Positions 7,736-8,746 of a DNA stretch of 8,746 nucleotides are shown here, in pieces (position 1 is the first letter of the stretch; the number at the start of each line of letters is the position of its first letter). Source of the DNA: Paracoccaceae bacterium (GTDB lineage: Bacteria; Pseudomonadota; Alphaproteobacteria; Rhodobacterales; Rhodobacteraceae). The position numbers were made by a program, and so were the translations under genes. Location of the stretch: the NCBI GenBank assembly GCA_026984895.1, contig JALSRF010000280.1, positions 1 through 8,746 on the forward strand. Reading direction: 5' to 3'. The notes under the pieces are model-generated. The model saw only the letters and a list, made by a program, of their open reading frames with translations, was not told where the DNA came from and made no database searches.

Positions 7736-7740
7736 ATCGC

Positions 7741-7766
7741 GGGCCGCGGGCATCAGCCCGCGGCCC
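7741..7766 (-). terminator. Strong hairpin, terminator between acs and ribD
   Basis: GGGCCGCGGGC (7741-7751) and GCCCGCGGCCC (7756-7766) form a perfect 11-bp stem with an ATCA loop. On the minus strand it lies 32 bases past the acs stop and is followed by GCGATTTCT, a short T-containing tail, so it most likely ends acs; as a symmetrical stem it may also stop read-through from ribD. Confidence 0.7.
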
Positions 7767-7798
7767 CGCCGCGGCCGCGCGAGCGGGCGCAAGACCTG

Positions 7799-8746
<948 letters not shown>

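Noticed and set aside
7517..7792. Minus-strand ORF of 91 codons between acs and ribD
   Set aside because: Arg/Pro-rich translation, runs through the terminator hairpin and into the ribD 3' end; no start signal.

Overview
The window is high-GC DNA with Shine-Dalgarno-led genes, and its proteins look like those of an alphaproteobacterium, most likely of the Rhodobacteraceae/Roseobacter group. This assignment comes from the style of the proteins (a long acid-rich RpoD, the dnaG-rpoD and nrdR-ribD neighbourhoods, a six-cysteine secreted protein of a type I recall from that group) and from intergenic features. No database search was possible. The gene content is mostly chromosomal housekeeping. 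I see no mobile element, tRNA, rRNA, CRISPR array, defence cassette or new multigene system.

Layout from left to right. (1) The 3' part of dnaG (primase) is followed by a 119-bp gap and complete rpoD (primary sigma factor), the macromolecular-synthesis pair. The gap carries four copies of an 8-mer, each containing a GANTC (CcrM methylation) site. (2) A 56-67 codon ORF resembling the C-terminal module of YdeI/OmpD-associated proteins follows rpoD, then an intrinsic terminator and a pyrimidine-rich stretch. (3) A new transcription unit, with a reasonable promoter, encodes a secreted six-cysteine protein of unknown function and YjbQ (UPF0047, secondary thiamine-phosphate synthase). (4) Convergent to it lies mntH, a complete Nramp Mn(II)/divalent metal transporter on the minus strand; a perfect palindrome sits at the junction. 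(5) The 176-bp divergent region between mntH and nrdR holds a 19-bp Fur/Mur-type operator next to the mntH start and a perfect DnaA box next to the nrdR promoter. (6) nrdR (ribonucleotide reductase repressor) and ribD (bifunctional riboflavin deaminase/reductase) overlap by a GTGA junction and form an operon. (7) A 253-bp convergent gap with three hairpins separates ribD from the 3' part of acs (acetyl-CoA synthetase), which runs off the right edge on the minus strand.

Functionally the genes cover replication priming, basal transcription, manganese supply under likely metal control, dNTP control and flavin synthesis, plus acetate activation. The items most worth a second look are regulatory: the GANTC/8-mer cluster ahead of rpoD, the Mur-like box at mntH, the DnaA box at nrdR, and the small ORF behind rpoD.
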